NCBI GenBank assembly: GCA_001970955.1
Contig: MPUH01000117.1
Span: forward strand, 1 to 64,000
Direction: 5' to 3'
Length of the DNA stretch: 64,000 bases
Source: Stentor coeruleus
Taxonomy: Eukaryota; Ciliophora; Heterotrichea; Heterotrichida; Stentoridae
The notes under the pieces were generated by a model. The model searched no databases and was not told the DNA's origin. It was given only the letters and a program-made list of their open reading frames with translations. The position numbers were made by a program, and so were the translations under genes. Positions 50,034 through 59,498 of the stretch are shown here, one piece after another. Numbering within the stretch: position 1 is the first letter of the stretch; every line of letters begins with the position of its first letter.

Positions 50034-51646
50034 ATTTAAATTTTTTATTGTTAAATTACTTTGGCAAGTTAAGAGAGTATTTTTTCTGAAAGAAATATGC
50101 AAGTTTGGCTAATTTATGAGTTTTCGTTGAAAATTATTTTGCAATTTTGATATTTTAATCAATAACTTTTCAACTTATTTATAGAGAATGGAATAAAGAT
50201 CGATGATTCTCAATGAATACCATAGATAATAAGTTGCAGATATAACCTATAATTATAGTCAATTATATTTCACAGGATTGAAAATCTTACAAGTGTGATA
50301 CAAATTGAAGAAAATTAAAAAATAAATCAAAAATTGCCTTATAATAAATATCATGGAATTACTGGAATGAATTTTTAAAAAAAATTAACGGAAATATTCA
50401 ATAAAATAACTATAATAGAAATCAAGGGTATATAAATAAAGGTATTGAAAATTTGTTTATTTACTATATTGCTTAAAATATTAATTTTATATCTCAAAAT
50501 AACAAACATAAAATAGCGTGTTTTTTTTAATGCTTCATCTCTATAAAGCTATTAAATATAAAAGTAGCCTTTAATTTTTAAAGTAAATTTAATATACTAT
50601 TTTGATTAATTATTTTACAAATCTAAACGCCATATGAGAAATTTATAGTAGTTATTGTATATACCCTAATAAATAGCTTTCAAACAAACTCTTTTAATAT
50701 GATTTTATGATAAATAAAATATTATGTTAAATTATTTTTACAGAGAAGTTAATATTATAAGATATATGATTAAAGTCAAGCAAAAAAATAATTTATGAGT
50801 GAATAATTGACAGACTTGAAGCAGAAATATTAACAGAATCTTGTTAAAGGAAATGAAAATTCATGATATAGAATACTAATATTATTTGCAAAATATTAGA
50901 AACAAATATTTTAGACACAAATATCATTCTAAAATATTAAATATAAAATTTAGTCTAAACTAGGTAAATTTTTTTGATTAACTTAAAGAATAATTTCATG
51001 ATTTAACAGCAGTCTAATAATCATAAGGCAAGGATAAAAGCGCTAAATTTTGAAGCTGNAAAGGAAATGAAAATTCATGATATAGAATACTAATATTATT
51101 TGCAAAATATTAGAAACAAATATCATTCTAAAATATTAAATATGAAATTTAATCTAAACTAGGTAGATTTTTTTGATTAACTTAAAGAATAATTTCATGA
51201 TTTAACAGCAGTCTAATAATCATAAGGCAAGGATAAACAATAAAAGCGCTAAATTTTGAAGCTCAAGATCAAATTCCAATATATCTTTGATATATAGTAA
51301 GGCAATTAAAATTTCATGGAAATTAAATTTGATTAAGAATTTTTGCTAACGAGCCTAAAAAAGATAAGCATATCGACCAAAGGAAATGAACTTGCAAAAT
51401 ATATAATAATTATTACCATTTTTGTATAAAAGCACGCGAGTCAAAATTGTAGAATCTGAATGCTTTGCTCTCTTAAGAGCAGGAAAAGAGAATAATGCAA
51501 TTTTTATGAAAATGAATAAAATTGCAAAGTTCTAAGCTTATTCTCATCAGTTTAAGTTGCTTACCAAAGAAGCCAAATCTAAAAAAAAATTAACTATAAT
51601 TTTGACATATTTTTTTATACAAACTATTCAGTCCACTAATAAATAA
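50034..51646. other. Long gene-poor region with an assembly join (N at 51059) and a gene fossil
   Basis: 50846-51058 and 51060-51268 are two versions of one sequence joined by a single N. They differ by several bases, by a 15-nt segment (ATTTTAGACACAAAT) present only on the left, and by about 7 nt present only on the right. At about 51430-51540 the plus strand reads ARVKIVESECFALLRAGKEN and onward before a stop, a probable relic of a dead gene. The region is unusually AT-rich with no intact gene. Confidence 0.5.
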
Positions 51647-52372
51647 ATGGCAATCGCTCAACTTTTATTCCTATCACTGCTTAGTCTAACCTTATCTTCA
51701 GAACTAAGAGCTGCAGGAAATGCCAATGAAATTATTTTAGGATCTAACAAGTGCTGGCTTTGCACTAAGATAGTCAATGAGGATGCAAAAATGATTCTTG
51801 AAGAATTTGGTTTTGACGCGTTTATCGACACTATCAGAACTCAATGCTATACCCTTTGCTTTGGGTTGTACGAACCTACTTCTGTAATGATTTGCGATGC
51901 AGCCTGTTATTTAGTTATTAACAGCATTGCTGATTCTACAGAAGAAGATATAAATAGCTTATTATTTGGAGATTTATGTGCTAATTTGGGCTATTGTCCT
52001 AAAGAAAATGGAGAAGCAGTTTTAACTAGTATTTATGCTCATCCAAGCAATGTTATAGCAGGAGCAAATGTAAACATTACATCTGTTTTCACTGTGATTA
52101 AAACTGTTAGCAGCCTGATGATTGAAACTAAGATTATCACTCCAGATTACTACGAATGGACGGTTAATGAAGAATTCGAGGAGTTGGAGCCAGGTAATTG
52201 GTATTATACCCAAACTATGAGTACCAAACCATCAAAGTCAATTCCTATACACGAAGGTGACTATAGAGCTGAAATGACAGCATATGAAGGAACAAATTGC
52301 TTATATAGTGATAATTGTCATTTTCTTTTCAAAGGGCATGCAACCTTCCACATCTCGAAAACAAGCTATTAA
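51647..52372 (+). CDS. Secreted saposin-like protein
   Basis: 241 residues. An N-terminal signal peptide (MAIAQLLFLSLLSLTLSSEL) suggests entry to the ER. Residues ~36-118 have a saposin-B-like Cys pattern (CWLCTKIV ... CYTLC ... ICDAAC ... LCANLGYC) with helical spacing, usually a lipid-binding or pore-forming fold. The C-terminal ~120 residues look beta-rich (VIAGANVNITSVFTVIKTVS ... HATFHISK) and may be an ML/MD-2-like lipid-binding domain; that is a guess. N-glycosylation sites (NIT) are present. Delivery to a digestive vacuole or lysosome, or secretion, is plausible. The ATG follows ctaataaataa. It is the only intact gene in a 4-kb gene-poor stretch. Confidence 0.82.
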   Translation: MAIAQLLFLSLLSLTLSSELRAAGNANEIILGSNKCWLCTKIVNEDAKMILEEFGFDAFIDTIRTQCYTLCFGLYEPTSVMICDAACYLVINSIADSTEEDINSLLFGDLCANLGYCPKENGEAVLTSIYAHPSNVIAGANVNITSVFTVIKTVSSLMIETKIITPDYYEWTVNEEFEELEPGNWYYTQTMSTKPSKSIPIHEGDYRAEMTAYEGTNCLYSDNCHFLFKGHATFHISKTSY

Positions 52373-54292
52373 CTTAGAAATAGATTTAGTTAAATAAGCA
52401 AGGTTCTATTAATTTTTATATCAAATATATTATAATATTAAAAAGATATCAAGTTAGTTTTAGGGGAGCATTTTAAACTATTTGATGATCTAATAAACTA
52501 TCCTATATGCAATGAATATCTGCACGACGAAATTTCTATTTCCTAATTATATTCTCCAATTAATCTTTAATCTTGAATACTAATTAATATATAAGTAGAA
52601 TGTATTAGTTTATATAGCTAAACTAGCAAAATCTATAAGAATGAAACTTTTAGATTGTTATTAAAAACTTCAGCTTATAAATGCTTATTTGCCAAAATTT
52701 AATATATAAGAATCATACTTTATTATCAAATCCATTTATTTTTTTTGCACTCCTCTTAGTAGATATGAATTACAGTTGCATTAATATGGAATAACCTTAA
52801 ATTTCTACGATAGAAATTCCCTCCTTCCAGTATTACGGAGAATCATCATTTATGACTTATAAGTTACTAAGAAAAATTGCTTATTTCCTTTCAGAAACTT
52901 AGAAAAAATCTCCTCGAATGCTCCATTTAACACGATGCATTTAAAATCATCTTTTGACTTCCTATTTCTGAATTTAGCACGATTAAGGCCAGAAAATGTT
53001 ATTCTTTAAATTTCAATGACAATATAGAAGAAGAGAGTAGCAAAGCCTTAGTGATGCATTACGATTCGTGATAATTTTTCACTATTGTTATCTTTTAAGG
53101 TATATAACTTTTGGTCAAGCAAATGGAAAATAGTCAGCGATGATTAAAAAAAATGCATATAAATTAATAATGCTTAGATTATTTTTATATCAAAAAAGCA
53201 ATAAATCATATATTTCCTAATCTAATAAACCTATATTTAGAGATGAAAATAGATATAATTAAAACTTTAGTGACTCAAGGAGAAATTAAAAAAACTTTGA
53301 ATTCCAAAGAACAAGTTTTAGCGAAAATACATGAACTTAAAACTGAAAAAGATGATAAAAACAATGTAAAGCTTTGAGCCTAAAAAATAGATTTCAAAGT
53401 TTTAGAATTCCTGAAAATTTTGAAACCCTACCCTCTCCAGAAAATATGAGAAAAACTTCACTGATAGAAGTATTGAAAATAAATATAAAATAAATATAAA
53501 ATAATATAGTACGAGTCTATGATAATCATAGGAGTCACATCAGCTAAAGATATTTACCTAGATTACTAAATTAATATCATCTTTAGTCTAAAAATTATAT
53601 ATTTTGATATGCTAAGTTTTTTTGATAAAATACACAATTGACTTAAAAAAGAGATGCATAAAAAAAGTTTTAATAAAACTTGCCATGATCCGGCTAAGGA
53701 TTTATATGAATGTATATCAACAACTGAATTTTTGAAATGGTAAGGATTTATATGATTATGCAAAAAATGATGATGAGTCTTGGGAATAAGTGCAAAAAGT
53801 AGATCATAAAGTATTAATTCTGTAGAAAATTCTCAGTGAGAAATCTTAAGTATTTTTCAAAGATTTATAAATAATAATTAAAAATAAGCTTATAGGATTA
53901 CTATTAGATAGTTATGAAGAAGAAATACAAAGGATTTTAGTGTTAAAATATTGAGTTTGTATAAAAAGATTCTTTATTTTTATATATTTACTTGATAAAT
54001 CTAAAGAGAAGAATAAGAAGGTGATTTTATTAGTCAATATGATTATTAGATATTTTATTATGAGTATTCTTGTTTTTTATTACATTCTTTACAACATCTA
54101 AAAGACAAAAATCTATTTAACATTTTGATACATACAACAAAAAAGTCAGGTAGATATGATAAATCTAATTGAATCATTCTGATAGTTATATTTTATAAGT
54201 TAATTGTAATTTTTTATAAGAATCAATTAGGTGGTATATTAATCTGTGGTAAAAAAATATATACCTTGGATATCGATAATATATAAACCATA
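52373..54292. other. Gene-poor region with several dead-gene fragments
   Basis: 1.9 kb without an intact gene. The minus strand at ~52840-53000 reads ITFSGLNRAKFRNRKSKDDF and FEEIFSKFLKGNKQFFLVTY between stops. The plus strand at 53243-53375 has a 44-codon ATG frame (MKIDIIKTLVTQGEIKKTLN) that continues in another phase as RFQSFRIPENFETLPSPENM. The plus strand at ~53610-54110 reads CHDPAKDLYECISTTEFLKW and LIGLLLDSYEEEIQRILVLK with many stops. All look like unrelated relics of unknown family. Confidence 0.4.
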
Positions 54293-54850
54293 ATGAGCAG
54301 ATCATCAAAAAAAACAATAACTCTAAGAGAGCTAAAAATCCATTGCCCATCTCAGATAACCTCTCATGAACCAGAAATTTTTTCAACAAGTAAAAGCACT
54401 AGAAACAGACCACAAGAGCTTTGCATCAATCCTTTTGATAACATGAAATTCAATGGAAAAAGCCAGCCTTCATTACGTCCCATAATAAACAAAAAGAAAA
54501 GATATGATTTCTATGAAACTACTGAAAAAAATACTGAACTCGGTATAAAAAAAATACAAATCACAAGTTCTTTAAATGAATTTCCAACACTTTATAAATT
54601 CAATCACGAAATTCAAAAACCAATACAAAAATCATTTCTTCCACCAATAGATCATAAAGAATTGACGCGGACTAGTCCGCGTAACATAACAACACCTCAT
54701 TTTAATAATTTTAATCCAGCTACAACACGTGAACATAAAAGTCAGCCAGTAGAATCTAAGCTTTTTTTCCGAAGAGATCTTATGAAAAGTATTGAGGAAG
54801 AAGAAAACCTTAAGTACAAAGATATTTCATTTGGAGATTTTAAAGGGTAA
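54293..54850 (+). CDS. Basic hypothetical protein
   Basis: 185 residues from ATG (after aatatataaaccata) to TAA. I see no known domain. It is rich in Ser, Thr, Lys, Asn and Pro (KTITLRELKIHCPSQITSHE; SFLPPIDHKELTRTSPRNIT) and ends in an acidic helix (KSIEEEENLKYKDISFGDF). Probably disordered. Composition is gene-like, and a TATA-like leader supports the start. The next ATG, of a small myristoylated-type protein, follows after 46 nt on the same strand. Confidence 0.6.
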   Translation: MSRSSKKTITLRELKIHCPSQITSHEPEIFSTSKSTRNRPQELCINPFDNMKFNGKSQPSLRPIINKKKRYDFYETTEKNTELGIKKIQITSSLNEFPTLYKFNHEIQKPIQKSFLPPIDHKELTRTSPRNITTPHFNNFNPATTREHKSQPVESKLFFRRDLMKSIEEEENLKYKDISFGDFKG

Positions 54851-54896
54851 AGAGAAAAAAATACATAAATTAACTGACTTTCATAAGAAATTATAA

Positions 54897-55076
54897 ATGG
54901 GTGTATGTTCGAGTCACGCAGTCATTGAAGTGAAAGTTAAAGGATATATAATCAATGTGAAAGTTCCTATGCTAAAATCGATTGAATGTAGTACTATTCT
55001 TAAAAGAAGGAGAAAGTTTATGAAATCTCAAGAGGTAGGGCAGACAAGATTTGTGTTAAGAGAAAAGAATTTTTAA
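54897..55076 (+). CDS. Small protein with an N-myristoylation/palmitoylation-type start
   Basis: A 59-codon gene, ATG to TAA. It begins MGVCSSHAVIEV: Gly2, Ser at 5 and 6 and Cys4 fit N-myristoylation followed by palmitoylation. The rest has a beta-like stretch (KVKGYIINVKVPML) and a basic patch (LKRRRKFMKS). The ATG carries the local start signature (gaaattataaATG). It lies 46 nt after the previous gene's stop. I do not recognise a family. Its small size leaves some doubt, but the start context and N-terminus support it. Confidence 0.6.
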   Translation: MGVCSSHAVIEVKVKGYIINVKVPMLKSIECSTILKRRRKFMKSQEVGQTRFVLREKNF

Positions 55077-55786
55077 ATTTGTTTAGATTGTGAGGTATTT
55101 TATAGTAAGATAATTTGAGTTTTATAAGCTGGGGAGTTGATTGTAGTTTAATTGGAATATAAACTACTGGATTAAAAATTTATTTTTCAAATATTGAAAA
55201 CGAAGATAGTTTTATATTAAATTAATTACAAGGTTTTAGTGTATTTGCTTTAAATTTATGGTTAAATGTTACGTGAGATAGGCTTGGCAACTTTTTTATA
55301 TTGGAATTATTGAAATCATTCCCATTTGAAACTTAATATCTTGTATAAAGATAAAAATAACTAATAAATCAATTAAAGAAAACTACAAATGGATACCATC
55401 TCAAACTTTCTTAAAGAGTTTGTATATTTATCTAGAATAATATTTATTCTTACCTAGTTCGAAAATTATGATATTAACTAAATTTCTTATACAAAAATTT
55501 GAAAAATATATCCTTTATAGAAAAACCCTATTCTAATTCATTATAATTTCCAAACTCCTAATCCTAATACTATAAACCTTATCCCAATCCATTCTTTCAA
55601 ATATTTTTTCATATATATTTTACTATACCTAACTACAAAAATGCATAACCCTAAAAATAATATCTTTCACTATCCTAAAATCTAAATCATTCACTAATCA
55701 TTTAAAGGAATTATAAACCTTAATTCTCTATAAGTNACATCCTAAAATCTAAATCATTCACTAATCATTTAAAGGAATTATAAACC
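55077..55786. other. Intergenic with an assembly join (N at 55736)
   Basis: Noncoding. The distal half (55480-55735) is C/A-rich and G-poor, the usual 3' flank of a minus-strand gene. At 55736 one N joins two copies of the same ~64-nt sequence (left end 55735, right from 55738), an assembly overlap. Confidence 0.5.
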
Positions 55787-57146
55787 TTAATTCTCTATAA
55801 GTTTTTCTTCTAACTCCCTTGTCTTAACTCTATTAATAATAACTGGCCACACAAGGATTAAAATACTTATACCTCCAATCATNTTTTTCTTCTAACTCCC
55901 TTGTCTTAACTCTATTAATAATAACTGGCCACACAAGGATTAAAATACTTATACCTCCAATCATGACCATAAAATAAAACACATAATTCCAACTATAATT
56001 TTGCACCCAACCTATAAATATTTGTCCATAAGCTGCACCTAAACTACCAGTCCCATCAATAATCCCAGTAACTGTAGCCATAGCATGTGTATGTTCATGT
56101 GATTCTGTATAATGAGCAAGATCTGTAGCTACACAAGTTGTAACAAGATTACTACTTGCTACAATAAAAGCTCCGCTTAAAGGTACAAGAACATAATAAA
56201 TCCATAATGAATCCTTATCACCAAAGCGAAAAAGATATAATAAAGGCATGGTTAATAAAAGCATTGTTATAACAACTTGACCTCTAGAATGAATTTTATC
56301 AGATATTGCCCCAGCTATTATTGAACTAAATATCCCGGCAATATCAAAAAGTGATATCAAAATAGCTTTTTCACTATCAGTAGCTAAAGCCCAGTTAATA
56401 AGATAATATGGTAACCACATCATCATAGAATAATTAAGCATTTTTATACATCCATAAGCACAGGAGTATTCAATAACTCCTGGTAATTTGCAAGCTTTCC
56501 AGAAATTTATACGACCTTTTCTTAATGTTGGAGATGCCCCAGAAGGGAAATCTTGGACAAAAATCAACGTGGCAATTGCTGAAATAAGCATAAAAGTTGT
56601 TACTGTAATCATAACAATTTCCCAAGATCCTGTATAGTCTAAAAGTAATATTGCGACTTGAGCACCAATGATATTTCCAATATTAGAATTACAGCTCCAT
56701 AATCCCATCCAGCCGCCATGTGAAGATTTTGGAAACCAATTCCCTATCAAAGATACAGTCCCTGGCCAGACTGTTGATTGTAAAAGTCCTTGAAGTCCCC
56801 AACAGAACAAAAATAACCAAGTTGTGACAAGATTTAAATAACTGCTTGCTATCATCACATAGTATACAAAACATGCTAAGATCATACCAATGCTGATGAT
56901 AATTTTCATTGAATAGCCATCTTCTAAGACACCACTGACATAAAGACCCATTGAATAACAAAATAGATACATTGTGTCGATACCTCCAAGCCATGTCGAA
57001 CTTAATCCTAGATTGGTTGTAAGAGATGACTTGACGATGTACCAACCTTCTAAACATGAGTGTCTTGAAACCATGCATATAAAAGTCAGAATAAAAACTG
57101 TTGCTTTCATACAAGCATCTCCTGGCATTTTTATCATATCTTGCAT
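55787..57146 (-). CDS. SLC37/GlpT-type organophosphate:phosphate antiporter (MFS)
   Basis: About 421 residues with 12 predicted membrane helices. The stretch SLIGNWFPKSSHGGWMGLWS followed by NSNIGNIIGAQVA matches the SLC37/glycerol-3-phosphate transporter family, as do SDKIHSRGQ in the second half and LGAAYGQIFIGW near helix 10. Members exchange sugar phosphates or glycerol-3-phosphate for phosphate across ER or plasma membrane; substrate not predictable here. The 3' end is damaged in the assembly: 55803-55882 and 55884-55964 are copies of one ~80-nt segment around an N at 55883. Read through a single copy, the protein ends TRELEEKLIEN with TAA at 55787-55789. ATG at 57146; there is another Met six codons later. 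Confidence 0.88.
55803..55964. other. Assembly join inside the transporter gene (N at 55883)
   Basis: Two identical ~80-nt copies of the gene's 3' end flank one N. This creates a false C-terminal extension if translated directly. It is an overlap of contig ends, not a biological repeat. Confidence 0.88.
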
Positions 57147-57494
57147 TAATCAAAATTCGACAACTTTTCAAAACATTTACATTTTTAGTTAAAAACAGAT
57201 TTTATAAGGGGAAAAATGTGTATGTATATCATAAGAAAGGATTTAGGAGATATTTTTTCTTTATTTTTAGTTTGAATCATATTAGTAATTATATAGGATT
57301 TTAGGAAATCATAATTATGAAAAAATATTTGGTCGAAATATTTTATTGTAATTATTACTTTATAAATCAGTCTTTGATTAAGATTTTCAATGATATTATA
57401 AGTATTATTATTATATATTATATACAAAGTTAAGCATAAATATACAATTTTTATGTGAATATTATTTTCAACACTATGGCTATTTAATGTATAA
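57147..57494. other. Divergent intergenic region
   Basis: About 350 nt of very AT-rich noncoding sequence between the transporter and the B-box-like gene. The right-hand ATG is preceded by tttaatgtataa. No other feature. Confidence 0.5.
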
Positions 57495-57986
57495 ATGTTT
57501 AATTGGCTTGAACAAATTTTACCCTCATGTTGTAGTCATAGAACAATAAAAAACACAGAAAATGTTCATAAACAGGCTTGTTCATATGATTTTGCTGAAG
57601 AAATACAAATATTTCCAGAAAAAGAAGTAAAAGTTGAACCTGAAGTACAAGAAGCTAAAGCATGTGAAGAAACTTCATCACAAGTTAGCCAGAGTTTTTT
57701 TCCTCCAGAAGAAAATCAAGGGTTTGATGAAAGCGCAAGTGTCTCAATTGCATTTAGTGAAATCGGTGAAAATATAGAAATATTATGTGTAGGATGTTTT
57801 GAAGAAGCAAATGGGTTTTGTCCTTTATGTCCAAATAGACGCTTTTGTCAAAAATGCTATTTAAAAGAACATGATGACAAGATTGGACACTCATTTGTAA
57901 GCTATGGGGTTAAAAAAATACTAGGGACTAGACTTGACAGTATTGATAAATTAGTATCTCTATTAAAGTCATCTCAGAAAAAATGA
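57495..57986 (+). CDS. Small protein with a B-box-like zinc finger
   Basis: 163 residues, ending in TGA. The N-terminal ~85 residues are acidic and Ser/Glu-rich (FPEKEVKVEPEVQEAKACEE). Residues ~94-140 have LCVGCFEEANGFCPLCPNRR, then FCQKCYLKEHDDKIGHSF, a CxxC...CxxC...CxxC...H...H arrangement like a B-box zinc site. The end is a short helix (LDSIDKLVSLLKSS). B-boxes mediate protein contacts; partner unknown. The EF-hand protein at 5.7 kb has a similar Cys cluster, suggesting a local protein style rather than a shared pathway. The start is preceded by gtataa. Confidence 0.75.
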   Translation: MFNWLEQILPSCCSHRTIKNTENVHKQACSYDFAEEIQIFPEKEVKVEPEVQEAKACEETSSQVSQSFFPPEENQGFDESASVSIAFSEIGENIEILCVGCFEEANGFCPLCPNRRFCQKCYLKEHDDKIGHSFVSYGVKKILGTRLDSIDKLVSLLKSSQKK

Positions 57987-58164
57987 CTTGGATTAATAAT
58001 ATTTTATAGTAATTTGTTTATCTTTTGATGTAGCCATTATATTTATTGCATAAACTATAAGGAAAATAGATATACAATCATGAGAAGATCTAAAAAAATA
58101 CTTAAGCTTAACTCTTATTCAACTGAATTTATAATGAAAACATTTTCTATATATAAATTGCAAA

Positions 58165-58533
58165 ATGTCAAAAAACAAATTGAGCTCTAGTAAGAGTTGT
58201 CGATCTAAATCTCATTCTGCAGGATTTTATAGAATGTACAAAGAACTATCTCCTAGACTTGAACTAATTAATACCCCTATATCTTCTCAAAGATTAGAGC
58301 CTCAAAAATACCTTGAAAATCAAGGAGTTATGCCTAATATGGAAATTAGGAAAAACTTAATTCAAATTGCAAGGACAAAATCAACTAAAGATAATATTTA
58401 TATGCGAAATCAAAAGTGGCAACAAAGGCTAGTTGAGAAAATTAATGAAAAACGATGGGATTTGCAAATATCTGAGCTTTCTGTATGTACTTTCACTCCA
58501 GTACTAAATAAGATAAAGAAAAAAGCTAAATAA
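58165..58533 (+). CDS. Small basic hypothetical protein
   Basis: 122 residues, ATG after ctatatataaattgcaaa. The N-terminus is Ser/Lys-rich (KNKLSSSKSCRSKSHS) and the C-terminal half is helical (RNQKWQQRLVEKINEKRWDL). It ends SVCTFTPVLNKIKKKAK; a C/E-CTFxPxLN motif of this type is common in ciliate and apicomplexan cytoskeletal or flagellar proteins, where it often repeats. Only one copy is seen here. Function unknown. Confidence 0.6.
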   Translation: MSKNKLSSSKSCRSKSHSAGFYRMYKELSPRLELINTPISSQRLEPQKYLENQGVMPNMEIRKNLIQIARTKSTKDNIYMRNQKWQQRLVEKINEKRWDLQISELSVCTFTPVLNKIKKKAK

Positions 58534-59498
58534 TCTAATTTATATGAAATCTATCTATTTAACCGATTTTTAAGATTTAGTTTATTTATGAAATTTACAT
58601 CTTGACTATTATTTATAATTAAATTTTGTTAATGGTTCAAGATATATATTATAAGGAAGATGATAATATAATTTATAGTTAATACTTTAGAGAGTTAGCC
58701 AAGCTTTTTTTTGCAAAAGCAGAATTTGATTAAATTCTGAACCATATTTCATGACAATTTTAATTCCATAAACATTAAACTTTCTTTAATATCACACAAT
58801 AGCCTAAAAACACATTTAATTTTAATCTCTAGCATTCCTTAATAACCAAAAACTCTTAGCAAATTCTATAATAAACCTTATAAAAAATCTAAAATCCACA
58901 ACAAAAACCCATTCACCATTAAATCCACTCACTCCATTCCTCTAAACCCATCATCCAAACCATTCTCTAACCACCTTTCCCTATCTAACACCCAACTTAA
59001 CACCTTAAAAACATCTCAACATCCTATCAGCCACCCTTTCACATCCACCTATCTTTCTTCCTTATCAAAACTTCCTTGCAAATCTCCCTTTAAATCTCCC
59101 TCTAACATCTTCCATTAAAAGCTATTCACATTCCAATCCGACNTCCTATCAGCCACCCTTTCACATCCACCTATCTTTCTTCCTTATCAAAACTTCCTTA
59201 CAAATCTCCCTTTAAATCTCCCTCTAACATCTTCCATTAAAAGCTATTCACATTCCAATCCGACAATCTCCCATCAAAATTTCTTCTATTAAATAACCCT
59301 TCATATCCAATACCAAAAACAATCAAATANCAATCTCCCATCAAAATTTCTTCTATTAAATAACCCTTCATATCCAATACCAAAAACAATCAAATAAGCT
59401 CTTAAAACAAAACCGTCTTTCTTTACCCAAACCTCAACATCCTTGTCCCTTCAAGTTTTTCAAACAAAATCCAAATCTCTGCTATTATAATAATACTA
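58534..59498. promoter_or_regulatory. G-depleted upstream region of the PKG gene, with two assembly joins
   Basis: 58861-59160 contains only 5 G in 300 nt on the plus strand, the clearest G desert in the window, directly upstream of a plus-strand gene. N at 59143 and N at 59330 each join duplicated flanks of ~70-120 nt (for example TCCTATCAGCCACCCTTTCA on both sides of 59143). The true spacer is therefore shorter than it appears. No coding frame. Confidence 0.6.

Noticed and set aside
50034-50102. Longer N-terminus of the SAMHD1-like protein
   Set aside because: It would begin at TTG, and the 23 extra residues do not resemble the family; ATG at 50033 follows aaatttaaat.
3590-54110. A reassigned genetic code that would open the broken frames
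   Set aside because: Confident genes in the window end in TAA, TAG and TGA at the expected lengths, and the broken frames also contain frameshifts.
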